64,000 nt of DNA from Pseudoips prasinana (Eukaryota; Arthropoda; Insecta; Lepidoptera; Nolidae). Numbering within the stretch: position 1 is the first letter of the stretch; each line of letters starts with the position of its first letter. The position numbers were made by a program, and so were the translations under genes. Positions 63,765 to 64,000 of this stretch are shown here, piece after piece. The stretch lies in NCBI GenBank assembly GCA_951640165.1, contig OX621252.1, positions 20,915,934-20,979,933 on the forward strand, in the 5' to 3' direction. Below the pieces are notes generated by a model. The model did not search any database. It was not told where the DNA came from and saw nothing but the letters and a program-made list of their open reading frames with translations.

Positions 63765-63860
63765 TCATCGTAATCATCATGTAAGCAAAATGACGTCCGT
63801 AACGACGTACAAAAGTACTGTGTCCATCATTTGGAGTGATATGCCATAATTGCCAAACTT
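63765..63860 (-). mobile_element. RTE-like LINE tail
   Basis: CATCATCGTAATCATCATGT, AAGCAAAATGACGTCCG, CATTTGGAGTGATATGCC, ATAATTGCCAAACTTGGCAA: the reversed tail type seen at 40508 and 46473. Confidence 0.5.
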
Positions 63861-63945
63861 GGCAAACACTTTATTGGTGATTTAACAATTGATTAAGTCA
63901 TTTTCAACCTTTAAAGAAGATTGACAAAAGACGTATACCTGGCCT

Positions 63946-64000
63946 GTGTGAATGGGACAACCGGAAGGGGAAGACCACGTCGAACATTCTCTGACCAAAT
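63946..64000 (+). pseudogene. LINE-F fragment, cut by window edge
   Basis: Reads GTTGRGRPRRTFSDQ in frame up to the last base. Upstream ACGTATACCTGGCCTGTGTG is shared with 25612 (minus). The remainder lies outside the window. Confidence 0.7.

Overview
The window looks like intergenic or intronic chromatin of a moth or butterfly (Lepidoptera). It is AT-rich and crowded with interspersed repeats of the kinds I associate with lepidopteran genomes: Helitron-like elements ending in CTAG after a CCGCGG-type hairpin, tRNA-derived SINEs with long conserved bodies, RTE-clade LINEs ending in (GAT)n, and a repeat whose end reads CGAGTCGGACTCGC. The assignment is by recognition, not by search. I found no host protein-coding gene I could support; every ORF with recognisable protein similarity belongs to a retrotransposon.

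Repeat names used below. LINE-A: RTE-clade, C-terminus with GRPPTRWTDDL, tail (GAT)n. LINE-B: CR1/Jockey-like, long conserved 3' UTR ending near CGGAATAAA. LINE-C: non-LTR family whose C-terminus has AARLWNELP and whose 3' UTR has GGTTGTCTGGAAG. LINE-E: the near full-length endonuclease/RT element at 49.5-52.6 kb. LINE-F: an RTE-like C-terminus with GRGRPRRTFSDQ. SINE-1, SINE-2, SINE-3, SINE-4: four tRNA-derived families. 5S-SINE: a family whose head resembles 5S rRNA. Repeat R and repeat G: unclassified families.

Layout. 0-7 kb: a foldback/satellite patch, a LINE-F tail, a LINE-A tail beside a TA-flanked MITE, a Helitron end, and a hAT-like transposon (3760-6552) carrying a LINE-A copy that is itself split by LINE-B. 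7-16 kb: SINEs, two copies of a long-TIR element on either side of a Helitron, two large inverted-repeat elements, and an 818-bp poly(A)-tailed insert with a 15-bp target-site duplication (TSD). 16-24 kb: a possible decayed DNA-transposon gene, a LINE-A copy (17607-19546) inside repeat R, and a LINE-C copy inside a SINE-1. 24-35 kb: more 5S-SINE, SINE-2, SINE-3 and SINE-4 copies, a tRNA-like sequence, Helitrons and a seven-unit 33-bp minisatellite. 35-49 kb: a young LINE-A copy (36481-37244), LINE-B and LINE-C 3' halves, and a C-terminus from an RNase H-bearing LINE. 49.5-52.6 kb: LINE-E with a 12-bp TSD. 53-64 kb: nested SINE-3/SINE-1, a complete Helitron, LINE-A pieces, and two oppositely oriented copies of repeat G.

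The elements do not form a pathway. They relate as parasite and host: autonomous LINEs supply endonuclease and reverse transcriptase, SINEs presumably use such machinery, and DNA transposons and Helitrons are present only as non-autonomous relics. Nesting gives a partial relative chronology. All coordinates of repeat edges without a stated TSD are approximate.
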